Part shown: positions 28,927-39,880 of the stretch, one piece after another | Numbering within the stretch: the first letter of the stretch is position 1 | Layout of the letters: every line of letters starts with the position of its first letter | From: Empedobacter falsenii | Lineage (GTDB): Bacteria > Bacteroidota > Bacteroidia > Flavobacteriales > Weeksellaceae | Reading direction: 5' to 3' | NCBI RefSeq assembly: GCF_013488205.1 | Contig: NZ_CP040908.1 | Location: 458,501 to 522,500, forward strand | Length of the DNA stretch: 64,000 nucleotides | Position numbers and translations under genes: made by a program | The notes under the pieces: generated by a model | Told to the model about the DNA's origin: nothing | The model's input: only the letters and a program-made list of their open reading frames with translations | Database searches by the model: none

Positions 28927-31191
28927 ATGAATGACAATCGTAAGAAAGATGCATTGAATTACCATTCGATGGGTCAACCAGGAAAGATTGCAGTTGTGCC
29001 TACAAAACCTACGAATACGCAACGTGATTTATCGCTTGCTTATTCGCCAGGTGTTGCGGAGCCTTGTTTAGAGATTGAAAAAGATCCAGAAAATGCTTAT
29101 AAGTACACAGCAAAAGGAAATTTGGTTGCTGTAATTAGTAATGGAACAGCCGTTTTAGGTTTGGGAGATATAGGTGCAGTAGCTTCAAAACCGGTTATGG
29201 AAGGTAAAGGTCTTCTATTCAAAATTTTTGCTGATATTGATGTTTTCGATATCGAATTGGATACAAAAAATGTTGATGAATTTATCAATACGGTAAAAGC
29301 TTTAGAGCCAACTTTTGGAGGAATCAATTTAGAGGATATCAAAGCGCCTGAATGTTTCGAAATTGAGAAACGTTTGAAAGCTGAAATGAATATTCCAGTT
29401 ATGCACGACGATCAACACGGAACAGCTATTATTTCTGGTGCTGCGTTGATTAATGCATGTGAATTACAAGGAAAAGATATTTCTAAAGTCAAAATTGTAG
29501 TGAACGGAGCTGGTGCTGCGGCAATTTCGTGTACAGGAATGTATATTTCTGTAGGAGCAACGAAAGAGAATATCGTGATGTTGGATAGTAAAGGTGTTAT
29601 TCGTTCGGACAGAGATAATCTTGATCCTTCTAAAGCAGAATGGGCAACAGATCGTGATATTTCGACATTGACAGATGCTGTGAAAGATGCGGATGTTTTT
29701 ATCGGTTTATCAGCGGCAGATGTTTTGTCAGCAGATATGTTGAATACAATGGCAGAAAATCCAATTGTGTTGGCAATGGCAAATCCAAATCCAGAGATAG
29801 CATACGATTTAGCAGTTGCGATGCGTCAAGATATTATTATGGGAACTGGGCGTTCTGATTATCCAAATCAGGTGAACAATGTACTTGGGTTTCCGTATAT
29901 TTTTAGAGGAGCGTTAGATGTTCGTTCGACGACAATTAATGAAGAAATGAAAATTGCTGCTGTTCGTGCAATTGCAGAATTGGCGAAAGAACCAGTTCCA
30001 GAAGTGGTAACGCAAGCTTACAATAATCATTCAATCAAATTCGGGAAAGATTATATTATTCCAAAACCTAACGATCCACGTTTGTTACCAGAGGTTTCGG
30101 CTGCAGTAGCAAAAGCAGCAATCGAAACAGGAGTTGCAAAAAATGTGATTACAGATTTCGAAGCATATAAATTGTCTTTGATTAAGCGAATCGGAAAAGA
30201 AAGTACGATTATGCGTAATTTGACACAAACGGCGAAATCAAATCCAAAACGTGTTGTTTTTGCTGAAGGAGATCGTTTCGAAATTCTTCGTGCAGCGCAA
30301 ATTGTAAAGGAAGAAAAAATCGCTATTCCAATTATTTTAGGAAAGAAAAATAAAATTCAACAAATGATTAAAGATTATATGTTGGATTTGGAAGATGTTG
30401 AAATTGTTGATACAAACGCCGAAGAAGATTCGGATAGATACAATCAATTCGTTGATTTTATTTATTCGAAACGTCAACGAAAAGGAATCTCGAAGTCTGA
30501 TGCGAAAAAGTTATTGAGAGATCGTAATTATTTTGGATCATGTATGGTTGAGTTTGGTTATGCAGATGCAATGATTTCGGGAATGACGAAAAATTATTCG
30601 CAAGCGATTCGTCCAGCTTTAGAATTAATCGGAGCGGAACAAGGTCAAAAAGTTGCGAGTATGTATATGATGTTGACAGAAAAAGGACCAGTTTTCTTAG
30701 GTGATACAACGGTTAATTTAGATCCGACTTCAGAGGATTTGGTCAACATTACATTGCAATTTAACGAAACGATAAAGAAGTTTAAAATTGAACCAAAGAT
30801 TGCGTTGTTGTCTTATTCAAACTTCGGATCAAATAAAGGAGAAACGGTTTCTAAAGTTCAGAATGCGGTAAATTATTTACATAAAAATCATCCAGAAATT
30901 ATTGTTGATGGTGATATTCAGGCAAATTTCGCAGTGAATAAAGAGAAATTACAAAGTAATTTTCCGTTTTCTAAATTAGCAGGAACGCATGCGAATACGT
31001 TAGTTTTTCCAAATCTTGAATCAGCGAATATTTCGTACAAATTATTACAAGAATTAGGAAATATAGAAGCGGTTGGACCAATTTTGATCGGAATGAAAAA
31101 ACCAATCCATTTGTTACAATTGGATAGTACTGTTCGCGAAATTGTGAATATGGTTACTATTGCTGTAATTGATGCACAACAACATCAGTAA
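28927..31191 (+). CDS. maeB: NADP-dependent malic enzyme with PTA-like domain
   Basis: The enzyme decarboxylates malate to pyruvate with NADP reduction in the cytoplasm. Of 754 residues, 1-430 are the malic domains (SLAYSPGVAEPCLEI; GDIGAVASKPVMEGK; MPVMHDDQHGTA-type segment IPVMHDDQHGTAI with the metal-site Asp; the dinucleotide loop VVNGAGAAAISC). Residues 430-754 form a phosphotransacetylase-like domain (RVVFAEGDRFEILRAAQIV; PTSEDLVNITLQF), which in related enzymes is regulatory. Gene stands alone with a strong terminator. Length matches MaeB of E. coli (759). Confidence 0.95.
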   Translation: MNDNRKKDALNYHSMGQPGKIAVVPTKPTNTQRDLSLAYSPGVAEPCLEIEKDPENAYKYTAKGNLVAVISNGTAVLGLGDIGAVASKPVMEGKGLLFKIFADIDVFDIELDTKNVDEFINTVKALEPTFGGINLEDIKAPECFEIEKRLKAEMNIPVMHDDQHGTAIISGAALINACELQGKDISKVKIVVNGAGAAAISCTGMYISVGATKENIVMLDSKGVIRSDRDNLDPSKAEWATDRDISTLTDAVKDADVFIGLSAADVLSADMLNTMAENPIVLAMANPNPEIAYDLAVAMRQDIIMGTGRSDYPNQVNNVLGFPYIFRGALDVRSTTINEEMKIAAVRAIAELAKEPVPEVVTQAYNNHSIKFGKDYIIPKPNDPRLLPEVSAAVAKAAIETGVAKNVITDFEAYKLSLIKRIGKESTIMRNLTQTAKSNPKRVVFAEGDRFEILRAAQIVKEEKIAIPIILGKKNKIQQMIKDYMLDLEDVEIVDTNAEEDSDRYNQFVDFIYSKRQRKGISKSDAKKLLRDRNYFGSCMVEFGYADAMISGMTKNYSQAIRPALELIGAEQGQKVASMYMMLTEKGPVFLGDTTVNLDPTSEDLVNITLQFNETIKKFKIEPKIALLSYSNFGSNKGETVSKVQNAVNYLHKNHPEIIVDGDIQANFAVNKEKLQSNFPFSKLAGTHANTLVFPNLESANISYKLLQELGNIEAVGPILIGMKKPIHLLQLDSTVREIVNMVTIAVIDAQQHQ

Positions 31192-31210
31192 AATATAACG
31201 TTTAGAATAC

Positions 31211-31246
31211 AAAAAATCCACTTAAATTATTTAAGTGGATTTTTTT
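31211..31246 (+). terminator. Bidirectional terminator between maeB and a lipoprotein gene
   Basis: A 14-bp stem, with ATCCACTTAA in the left arm and TTAAGTGGAT in the right arm, flanked by an A-run on the left (31211-31216) and T-run on the right. It can stop maeB rightward and the minus-strand gene (stop at 31250) leftward. Confidence 0.85.
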
Positions 31247-31249
31247 ATT

Positions 31250-31681
31250 TTATTCAACGACTATTTGATAAATTCCGTTTTGAGAATGAGCTTCAATATC
31301 TTCAAATGAAACATTATCTATTTTATTTCCTCCACATTTTCCGGATAATTTAGAAGCATTAACAGTAAAATTAAAGAATTTAATTTCTTTTGTTAATACT
31401 AAAGCTTCATAGGTTGTAGAACCTACTATCCATCCAGGTTTATTTAAAATAACTCTACTTTCATGATTAATTTCAAAAGAAGTTCCGATTTTAGTATCGC
31501 CCGCAATTTGTAAGAAATGAAAATGTTCTTTTGTTAATGTTCCATTTTGTATTAAATTTTCTCCTTTTGAATTTACAAATTCCATTACAATAGGCTCTGG
31601 AGGTGTAAAACAATCGCTATCATCGTTACAAGAAAATAGTATAAATGAAAAGACGAAAGTTAAAAAAAGTAATTTTTTCAT
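31250..31681 (-). CDS. Small lipoprotein of unknown function
   Basis: A 143-residue product with a lipoprotein signal peptide ending LFSC (Cys18), followed by an acidic NDDSDC stretch that is common in Bacteroidota surface lipoproteins. The rest is a small beta-rich domain. Two further Cys (CFTPP near residue 24 and GKCGGN near 115) could form a disulfide. No family was recognised. It is a single gene between maeB and a T9SS cargo gene. Confidence 0.72.
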   Translation of the reverse strand: MKKLLFLTFVFSFILFSCNDDSDCFTPPEPIVMEFVNSKGENLIQNGTLTKEHFHFLQIAGDTKIGTSFEINHESRVILNKPGWIVGSTTYEALVLTKEIKFFNFTVNASKLSGKCGGNKIDNVSFEDIEAHSQNGIYQIVVE

Positions 31682-31843
31682 AGTAGATTAATTTTTAAAA
31701 AGATGAATAAAAATAAAATAGGTTGCGTAATGATAAATAATATTTACGAATAATTATAACATCTGTAAAATGTATTTATTGTAATGAGGATTAAAACTCA
31801 ATTAAGAATTATTTTAATATATTGTAAACTTAATTGAATTAAT

Positions 31844-32767
31844 ATGAAGAAGATTTACATTTTATTACTTACTGCAAGTACATTATCATTTGCGCAGAAG
31901 AACACATCTTTTGAAGCCAAAGAAGGATTTATATTAGGAAATATCCATACTCAAAATGGTTGGGATGTTGCGGAGGGAAACGGAAAAATTTTAAATAATC
32001 AACTTGTTTCTGATGAACAAGCAAGTGAAGGAGTTTATTCTTTCAAGAATGGAGATCAGATTGATTTTGGTGATCAATGGTTTCCAGTAATGGGCGTTAC
32101 CAAAATGTTTGATAAACCGGTTGATTATAAAAATTTTACAATTTCATTTGATGCTTTTGTAACAAAACGAAATGGAGCCGATTTTGAATTTACGTTATTT
32201 ACAGTTAATTCGGCTACAGATGAGTTTTATCCAGTTGCTGGTCTTGGAATGGAGAATAGGGGATATTTGTATATTACAAAAAATATTGATTATGGTTTCG
32301 ATTATGCTGATGCAGCAGAAGGTTGGCTAATTAATAAATGGAATAATTTTAAAATTGAAGTTACAGAGAATCAGATTAAGTATTATCTAAATGATAAATT
32401 AGTTTACACAGGTGATAATTTTACGAAATTAGATGTTCATGGTTTTACAATGCTTCATAATAATTATGGCGGAGATGCTTATTATGATAATTTTAAATTC
32501 AGTACAGATGATTTAGCAGTGAATCAAGTTAATCAGAAAGAATTCAAAGTTTATCCAAATCCTGTGCAAGATGTTTTAACATTCGATACGAATTTTTATG
32601 ATCAGATTTCAGCAGTTGAGGTTTCTAATACTGTTGGTCAAATTGTTTTGAAAACTGATAAATCTTTAAAAGAAATGAATACATCATCTTTAAAATCGGG
32701 AATATATTTTGTGAAAATCTATATGAAAGATGGAAAAACAATGACAAGAAAAATTATTAAAAAATAA
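31844..32767 (+). CDS. Secreted protein with T9SS type A sorting domain
   Basis: The 307-residue protein has a signal peptide (MKKIYILLLTASTLSFAQ), a single beta-sandwich domain of laminin-G/concanavalin type (about 25-220; NFTISFDAFVTKRNGADFEF, KYYLNDKLVYTGDNF) and a C-terminal sorting domain of about 75 residues (EFKVYPNPVQDVLTF ... LKSGIYFVKIYMKDGKTMTRKIIKK). The sorting domain sends it through the type IX system. A carbohydrate-binding role is suggested by the fold guess only. The 160-nt spacer before it has no clear promoter. Confidence 0.82.
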   Translation: MKKIYILLLTASTLSFAQKNTSFEAKEGFILGNIHTQNGWDVAEGNGKILNNQLVSDEQASEGVYSFKNGDQIDFGDQWFPVMGVTKMFDKPVDYKNFTISFDAFVTKRNGADFEFTLFTVNSATDEFYPVAGLGMENRGYLYITKNIDYGFDYADAAEGWLINKWNNFKIEVTENQIKYYLNDKLVYTGDNFTKLDVHGFTMLHNNYGGDAYYDNFKFSTDDLAVNQVNQKEFKVYPNPVQDVLTFDTNFYDQISAVEVSNTVGQIVLKTDKSLKEMNTSSLKSGIYFVKIYMKDGKTMTRKIIKK

Positions 32768-32770
32768 ACA

Positions 32771-32798
32771 CAAAAAAAGCCTCGCAATGCGAGGCTTT
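32771..32798. terminator. Bidirectional terminator between the T9SS type A gene and dnaK
   Basis: GCCTCGC (32779-32785) pairs with GCGAGGC (32789-32795), with AAA/TTT extension and a three-base loop. The left flank is A7, so the minus-strand dnaK transcript ends in a good U-run; the rightward T-run is short. Confidence 0.85.
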
Positions 32799-32822
32799 CC
32801 TTATTTGATAAATGAAATTCTA

Positions 32823-34733
<1,911 letters not shown>

Positions 34734-34774
34734 TTATTTTTTATATTATTAATGATTTATTTTAAACTTTTACA

Positions 34775-34791
34775 CATCATCAAAAATGATG
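34775..34791 (-). promoter_or_regulatory. Hairpin at the start of the dnaK leader
   Basis: CATCAT (34775-34780) and ATGATG (34786-34791) form a six-pair stem with a five-base loop, just downstream of the predicted transcription start. It could stabilise the mRNA 5' end or act as a simple thermosensor; neither is shown. Confidence 0.4.
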
Positions 34792-34804
34792 CTACAACAG
34801 AATA

Positions 34805-34821
34805 GTCAATCTTTGTGCCAA
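34805..34821 (-). promoter_or_regulatory. Sigma-54-like promoter of dnaK
   Basis: On the minus strand the sequence reads TTGGCAC, AAAGA, TTGAC: the -24 GG block TTGGCAC is perfect, spacing is five, and the -12 block TTGAC differs from TTGCW by one base. No TAnnTTTG element was seen at a usable distance. The start would be near 34793, about 70 nt before the ATG. Confidence 0.5.
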
Positions 34822-34833
34822 CGTAGAAAATGG

Positions 34834-34858
34834 TGACATCTCAATTTTTAAAATGTCA
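34834..34858 (-). promoter_or_regulatory. Inverted repeat TGACAT/ATGTCA upstream of the dnaK promoter
   Basis: TGACAT (34834-34839) and ATGTCA (34853-34858), 13 nt apart, lie 13-37 nt upstream of the -24 block. Further TGTCA copies occur at 34862-34866 and 34927-34931. This could be a binding site for an activator or repressor of the heat-shock gene. Confidence 0.4.
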
Positions 34859-34969
34859 TGTTGTCAGATTATGATGAATGATTTGATTATTTATCGATAA
34901 AAAAGTCAGTTTATTGATTGATAAAATGTCAGCGTTAAATTATATTTAAACTTTATCTTAATCTCAGTC

Positions 34970-35851
34970 TTACCCAATCTTACTTCCGTTTTCTACTTTT
35001 CGTTCGGGATTCAAAAGAATAACATCGTTATTATTTCCATAAACACCCATTACGAGACATTCGCTCATAAAAGTGGCAATTTGTTTTTTCGGGAAGTTAA
35101 CTACAGCCATTATTTGTTTTCCAATCAATTCTTCTTTGCTATAAAGCGACGTAATTTGCGCCGAACTTTTCTTGATTCCTAACGGACCAAAATCAATTTC
35201 TAATTGATAAGCAGGATTTCTTGCTTTCGGAAAATCATTTGCACTGATAATTGTTCCAATTCTCATATCAACTTTTTCGAAATCTTGCCAAGAAATTGTT
35301 TCAGTATTATTTTCAGGTTTTGGTTCTTCTTTTGGTTTATTTTCTTTGTCGTAAATTGTTTGTAGAATTTTTTCTAAATCCGTTTTTTCGTCCGCATATT
35401 TCGTTTTCATGTTATCTGGCATTCGGTTATAATACGTCAACGCTTTTTCGCCAAATTGTTTGATGTAAAAATTAGTCAATGGAGGAACGTTTGGAAATTG
35501 TTTATGAAAAATCATTTCTGTATACGCTTGCCATTCGCGTTCTTCTCGCAATTCAATTTGATTTTCGCCCGAACGCTGAAAAACATGTACCATTTCGTGC
35601 ATCAAAACATTGGAAAGTAATACTAAATCAAAATCAAGAATATTACGCGGAACACGAATTGTAATTCCTGTTTTTTCTTCACCTTCTGCAGTCAATAAAA
35701 AACCTTTTGGATCGATTTCTTCTCGAAACGTAAAACCTGTAAAAGCATTATGTTTTAATTTCAATTCATCTAAAATTTCGTACAATGCTTCAACGATTAA
35801 GTGATTATTTTTTAAATAATTTATTCTTTCCTTAAATTTTTCTGTAATCAT
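34970..35851 (-). CDS. Fusion of a HEMVH metallopeptidase-like domain and CsaA
   Basis: The 293-residue protein joins two parts. Residues 1-165 contain HEMVH at 85-89 in a helix (LLSNVLMHEMVHVFQ), followed by REEREWQAYTE, a plausible third zinc ligand region, so it resembles a cytoplasmic SprT-like or related gluzincin. A Pro/Glu/Lys-rich linker (168-186) leads to a complete CsaA domain of 107 residues (SWQDFEKVDMRIGTI ... KSSAQITSLYS ... VNFPKKQIATFMSE). CsaA is a dimeric tRNA-binding-fold protein with chaperone and export activity in Bacillus. It has no signal peptide and lies upstream of dnaK on the same strand. Stand-alone CsaA is about 110 residues, so the fusion is the unusual point; peptidase activity is inferred only. 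Confidence 0.82.
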   Translation of the reverse strand: MITEKFKERINYLKNNHLIVEALYEILDELKLKHNAFTGFTFREEIDPKGFLLTAEGEEKTGITIRVPRNILDFDLVLLSNVLMHEMVHVFQRSGENQIELREEREWQAYTEMIFHKQFPNVPPLTNFYIKQFGEKALTYYNRMPDNMKTKYADEKTDLEKILQTIYDKENKPKEEPKPENNTETISWQDFEKVDMRIGTIISANDFPKARNPAYQLEIDFGPLGIKKSSAQITSLYSKEELIGKQIMAVVNFPKKQIATFMSECLVMGVYGNNNDVILLNPERKVENGSKIG

Positions 35852-35905
35852 AGCTTTTTGGCTTATTTATCAAATATATAATCTTATTTTTGATATGTTT
35901 TAAAA

Positions 35906-37555
35906 ATGACTATGAAGAAATTAGTACTATTACTTGGCTTGATCTCGATAACAACAAATGCACAAGTACTTAATAACAAACAAGAGTTTACGCGACAAGA
36001 TTCGCTTCGCGGAACGAATAATGAATTCCGAAATTGGTGGGATGTTAAAAAATATAAAGTAAGTGTAGAACCAGATTATCAGTCAAAATCGATAAAAGGA
36101 AAAACGACAATTACGTTTGATAAAATTGCTCCTCAACAATCAGATTTATTGCAGATAGATTTACAAGATCCAATGATGGTTTCGGCTGTAAAATTGAATG
36201 GAAAGAAAATTTCTGATTTCAAACGTGATGGAAATGTCTATTTTATTAATGTCGGAAAAAATATCAAGAATACGTCGAATCAATTAGAATTAGAATACAA
36301 CGGAAATCCTCGTGTTGCGGTGAGAGCGCCTTGGGATGGTGGTTGGATTTTTGCGAAAGATGAAAAAGGTCGAGATTGGATGTCTGTAGCCGTGCAAGGT
36401 TTGGGTGCAAGTGCTTGGTTTCCGAACAAAGATTATTTAGGCGATGAACCAGATAATGGAATGGAATTGGAAATTATCACACCAAAAGATTTGGTAGGAG
36501 TTGGTAATGGACGATTAGTTTCTAAAAAAGAGAAAAATGGTAAAACAACTTCTACATGGAAAGTTGTTAATCCAATTAATAATTATAATATCATTCCTTA
36601 TATCGGACATTATGTCAATTTCAAAGATACTTTCGAAGGCGAAAAAGGTAAATTGGATTTAGATTATTATGTGTTAGATTATAATATAGATAAAGCAAAA
36701 TTGCAGTTTGAACAAGCAAAATTGATGTTGAAAAGTTTTGAATATTGGTTTGGACCTTATGCTTTCTACGAAGATTCTTTCAAGATTGTAGAAGCTCCGC
36801 ATTTAGGAATGGAGCATCAATCTGGAATTGCGTACGGAAATAAATTCGAGAATGGTTATTTAGGTCGTGATTTATCAGGTTCTGGCTGGGGATTGAAATG
36901 GGATTTTATCATCGTTCATGAAGCTGGTCACGAATGGTTTGGGAATAATATTACCGAAAAGGATGTGGCAGATATGTGGATTCACGAAGCGTTTACGGCT
37001 TATTCGGAAACTTTGTTCACAGAAACTTATTATGGAAAAGATGCGGCAAGCGAATATGTGCGTGGAACGAGAAAGGCAATCCAAAATGATATTCCAATTA
37101 TCGGCGTGTATGGCGTAAACCAAGAGGGTAGTGGTGATATGTACTATAAAGGTGCAAATATGATTCACACGTTGAGAACTTGGATGAATAATGATGAAAA
37201 ATTCAGACAAATGTTGCGTGGATTAAACAAAGAATTTTATCATCAAACTGTAACTACAGAACAAATTGAAAATTATATTGCGAAGTTTTCTGGTTTAAAT
37301 TTGAACGCTTTTTTCAATCAATATTTAAGAACAGTTAAAATACCTACTTTAGAACTTAAACAAAATGGAAATAAAGTAGAATATCGTTATACAAATGTTG
37401 TGGATGGATTTGCAATGCCTTTGCGATTGAAAGATTCTGATGTAACCATCAATCCAACGACTAATTGGCAAACAATTAATAACTCAACAATTACAAAAGC
37501 GATTGATGTAACAATTAATCCAAATTATTATATCGATACGCATATTATATATTAA
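35906..37555 (+). CDS. M1 family zinc metallopeptidase, secreted
   Basis: A 549-residue aminopeptidase-type enzyme with a signal peptide (MKKLVLLLGLISITTNAQ), expected in the periplasm or outer envelope. The zinc motif is HEAGH at residues 338-342, with Glu361 exactly 19 residues later (HExxH-x18-E). The substrate loop reads LGMEHQSG in place of GAMEN. It is shorter than aminopeptidase N (about 870) because the C-terminal helical domain is missing; the two-domain form is common in Bacteroidota. The start could be the ATG at 35906 or at 35912; TATTTTTG at 35885-35892 is a likely -7 element. Confidence 0.92.
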   Translation: MTMKKLVLLLGLISITTNAQVLNNKQEFTRQDSLRGTNNEFRNWWDVKKYKVSVEPDYQSKSIKGKTTITFDKIAPQQSDLLQIDLQDPMMVSAVKLNGKKISDFKRDGNVYFINVGKNIKNTSNQLELEYNGNPRVAVRAPWDGGWIFAKDEKGRDWMSVAVQGLGASAWFPNKDYLGDEPDNGMELEIITPKDLVGVGNGRLVSKKEKNGKTTSTWKVVNPINNYNIIPYIGHYVNFKDTFEGEKGKLDLDYYVLDYNIDKAKLQFEQAKLMLKSFEYWFGPYAFYEDSFKIVEAPHLGMEHQSGIAYGNKFENGYLGRDLSGSGWGLKWDFIIVHEAGHEWFGNNITEKDVADMWIHEAFTAYSETLFTETYYGKDAASEYVRGTRKAIQNDIPIIGVYGVNQEGSGDMYYKGANMIHTLRTWMNNDEKFRQMLRGLNKEFYHQTVTTEQIENYIAKFSGLNLNAFFNQYLRTVKIPTLELKQNGNKVEYRYTNVVDGFAMPLRLKDSDVTINPTTNWQTINNSTITKAIDVTINPNYYIDTHIIY

Positions 37556-37569
37556 AACTGAATGAGATA

Positions 37570-37618
37570 TTGAAACGAGTTCAACATGACAAGGAAAGTC
37601 AACCTGAACTTGTTTCAT
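37570..37618. repeat. Two copies of the TGAA-5-TTCA intergenic hairpin
   Basis: TTGAA-ACGAG-TTCAA at 37570-37584 is a perfect five-pair stem; CTGAA-CTTGT-TTCAT at 37604-37618 is a worn copy in the reverse orientation. Similar sequences occur at 16399, 44359 and 60568. The spacer 37556-37697 otherwise holds only AT-rich sequence before lnt. Confidence 0.55.
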
Positions 37619-37697
37619 GTTCTCATCCAAAATGATTTATAAAATATTCCAAACAAATATCATCGGTTATTGAATGATGAAATTATAAATTTGTGAC

Positions 37698-39353
37698 ATG
37701 AAAAAATATATTGCATACGCAATCTTATCAGGATTATTATTAACAGCAGGTTGGCCATCGCACGGCTTTCCATTGTTATTATTTATAGGATTTGTACCCT
37801 TGATGTTAGCAGAACATCAAATTACGCAACGCGCTGAATTCAAGAAAAAAGGACGTAAAATTTTCGGACTTTCGTTTTTAGCTTTCTTTATTTGGAATGC
37901 GATTGTAATTTGGTGGTTGCATTATGCACAAGAAACAGACGCGAATGGAGATTTGCACAATTCGTGGAGCGCTTATTTAATTCCTGTTGTAGCAAATTCC
38001 TTGTTTATGTCAATTGTTTTTCAGTTGTATCATTTTGTCAAAACAAAAGCTGGTAATCTGTATGGATTGGTTTTTCTTCCTGCGATTTGGATGAGTTTTG
38101 ACAAACTAACCTTGAATTGGGAACTAACTTGGCCTTGGTTTAACCTAGGAAATGGTTTTGCAAAATATTACGAATGGGTGCAATGGTATGAGTATACAGG
38201 AACTTTTGGAGGTGCACTTTGGATTTGGTTAGTTAATATTACGGTATTCTATTATTTGACGGCTTATATTAATAAGAAAGAAATGAGATATCTAAACAAA
38301 TTAGGTATTTATGCGGGATTATTAATCGCTGTTCCAATTGGTATTTCTTATATTATTTATGCGAATTATGAAGAAAAAGGAAAAGCGCTTGATGTGTTAG
38401 TTCTTCAGCCAGATCTTGATCCATACAATGAAAAGTATATGAAAGATGGTTTGCAGATTTATGACGAATTGAAACAATTGGCACTGAAAAATATTCAACC
38501 AAAAACTCAATTTGTTGTTGCACCAGAAACTGCCGTACCTGGATCATCTGCCTTGATTTTTGATAATATGTATGATGATTTAATTATACAAGACATTCAG
38601 CAATGGACAAAAACTAAAAAAGATTTACATTTTGTAACAGGAGCATCAATTATGCGAATTTATCCAATGCAATCTTTAGCATCGGAAACGGCATCTGTTA
38701 TGAGAGATGGAATTACGTGGTACGACGCTTATAATTCGGCTTTGCAGATAAGTGGAAACGATTCAATAGAAGTTTATCATAAGAGTAAATTAGTACCTGG
38801 AGTAGAAATTTTTCCATATCGAAACATTTTAATGCCAATTATTGGAGAATTTATGCTTAACTTTGGCGGCACAACAAAAACGTTGGGGATTCAACCTCAT
38901 CGTTCTGTTTTCAAGAATAAAACAAACAACGCTACTGTTGCTCCGGTTATATGTTACGAATCTATTTACGGAGACTATACGACAGAATATGTGAGAGAAG
39001 GCGCAAATGTTATATTCACAATGACCAACGATTCTTGGTGGGGCTCTACCGATGGTCATCGTCAATTACTATTATATGGTAATTTGAGAGCTATTGAAAA
39101 TAGACGCGCTATCGTTAGATCTGCAAATTCAGGTATTTCGGCTTTCGTTAATCAGCGAGGAGATATAATGAAGTCTTTACCATATGGAGAGCAGGGTGCC
39201 TTAAATGGTACAATTTTAATGAATAGTGAATTAACGTTTTATACAAAATATGGCGATGTAATCGCGAGGATAGCGCTGTTGGTAATGGGAATTATCTTGG
39301 CTTATACTCTTGCGCAGAAGTTGTTATATAAACAAAATAAGAAAAAAATATAA
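37698..39353 (+). CDS. lnt: Apolipoprotein N-acyltransferase
   Basis: Lnt adds the third acyl chain to the N-terminal Cys of lipoproteins at the outer face of the inner membrane. The 551-residue product has several N-terminal hydrophobic segments and a last one near residue 525, enclosing a nitrilase-type domain. The catalytic triad is visible: Glu277 (APETAVPG), Lys362 (YHKSKLVPG) and Cys419 (VICYESIYGDY). The WGSTDGHRQ and RRAIVRSANSGIS segments follow as in the family. TAAATTTG at 37686-37693 is close to the ATG; the mRNA may have a very short leader. Confidence 0.94.
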   Translation: MKKYIAYAILSGLLLTAGWPSHGFPLLLFIGFVPLMLAEHQITQRAEFKKKGRKIFGLSFLAFFIWNAIVIWWLHYAQETDANGDLHNSWSAYLIPVVANSLFMSIVFQLYHFVKTKAGNLYGLVFLPAIWMSFDKLTLNWELTWPWFNLGNGFAKYYEWVQWYEYTGTFGGALWIWLVNITVFYYLTAYINKKEMRYLNKLGIYAGLLIAVPIGISYIIYANYEEKGKALDVLVLQPDLDPYNEKYMKDGLQIYDELKQLALKNIQPKTQFVVAPETAVPGSSALIFDNMYDDLIIQDIQQWTKTKKDLHFVTGASIMRIYPMQSLASETASVMRDGITWYDAYNSALQISGNDSIEVYHKSKLVPGVEIFPYRNILMPIIGEFMLNFGGTTKTLGIQPHRSVFKNKTNNATVAPVICYESIYGDYTTEYVREGANVIFTMTNDSWWGSTDGHRQLLLYGNLRAIENRRAIVRSANSGISAFVNQRGDIMKSLPYGEQGALNGTILMNSELTFYTKYGDVIARIALLVMGIILAYTLAQKLLYKQNKKKI

Positions 39354-39371
39354 AATTAATAACCTAAAGAG

Positions 39372-39402
39372 TTGTATAAGTAATATATAATTTGTTACTT
39401 TG
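39372..39402 (+). promoter_or_regulatory. Promoter of rpmB-rpmG-DUF4295
   Basis: TTG (39372-39374), 21 nt, TACTTTG (39396-39402), one base shorter than TAnnTTTG. This compact version followed by C is also seen at other ribosomal promoters of the group. Confidence 0.5.
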
Positions 39403-39435
39403 CACTCCGTTTAAAATAGGACAATACAAAATAAG

Positions 39436-39672
39436 ATGTCAAAAATTTGTCAAATTACAGGTAAGAAGAGATTAGTGGGAAACAATGTTTCTCATGCTAA
39501 TAATAAAACAAAACGCACTTTTGAAGTGAATTTGTTCAAAAAGAGATTTTTTATGCCAGAAACTGGTGAGTGGATTACATTAAGAGTTTCTGCACACGGT
39601 TTAAAAACAATCAACAAATTAGGAGTTGATGAGGCTGTTAAACGTGCACGTAAAGAAGGTTTAATCAAATAA
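39436..39672 (+). CDS. rpmB: 50S ribosomal protein L28, zinc-free form
   Basis: The 78-residue protein has the L28 start (MSKICQITGKKRLVGNNVSHANNKTKR) and end (LRVSAHGLKTINKLGVDEAV). Only one Cys is present, so the CxxC zinc site of the C+ form is missing. It begins a small operon with rpmG and a DUF4295 gene. Confidence 0.96.
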   Translation: MSKICQITGKKRLVGNNVSHANNKTKRTFEVNLFKKRFFMPETGEWITLRVSAHGLKTINKLGVDEAVKRARKEGLIK

Positions 39673-39683
39673 TTTAAGACACC

Positions 39684-39866
39684 ATGGCAAAAAAAGGAAA
39701 CAGAGTACAGGTTATTTTAGAATGTACAGAGCATAAAGAAAGTGGTATGCCAGGAATGTCTCGTTATATCACAACTAAAAACAAAAAAAATACTCCAGAT
39801 CGTATTGAGTTGAAAAAATACAACGCAGTATTGAAAAAGTATACAATTCACAAGGAGATTAAATAA
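39684..39866 (+). CDS. rpmG: 50S ribosomal protein L33, zinc-free form
   Basis: A 60-residue protein with L33 motifs ([12 protein letters not shown] ... [22 protein letters not shown]). The paired CxxC motifs of zinc-binding L33 are absent; one Cys remains. It lies 11 nt after rpmB and 14 nt before the next gene. Confidence 0.95.
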   Translation: MAKKGNRVQVILECTEHKESGMPGMSRYITTKNKKNTPDRIELKKYNAVLKKYTIHKEIK

Positions 39867-39880
39867 TAAAATTTTAGACG

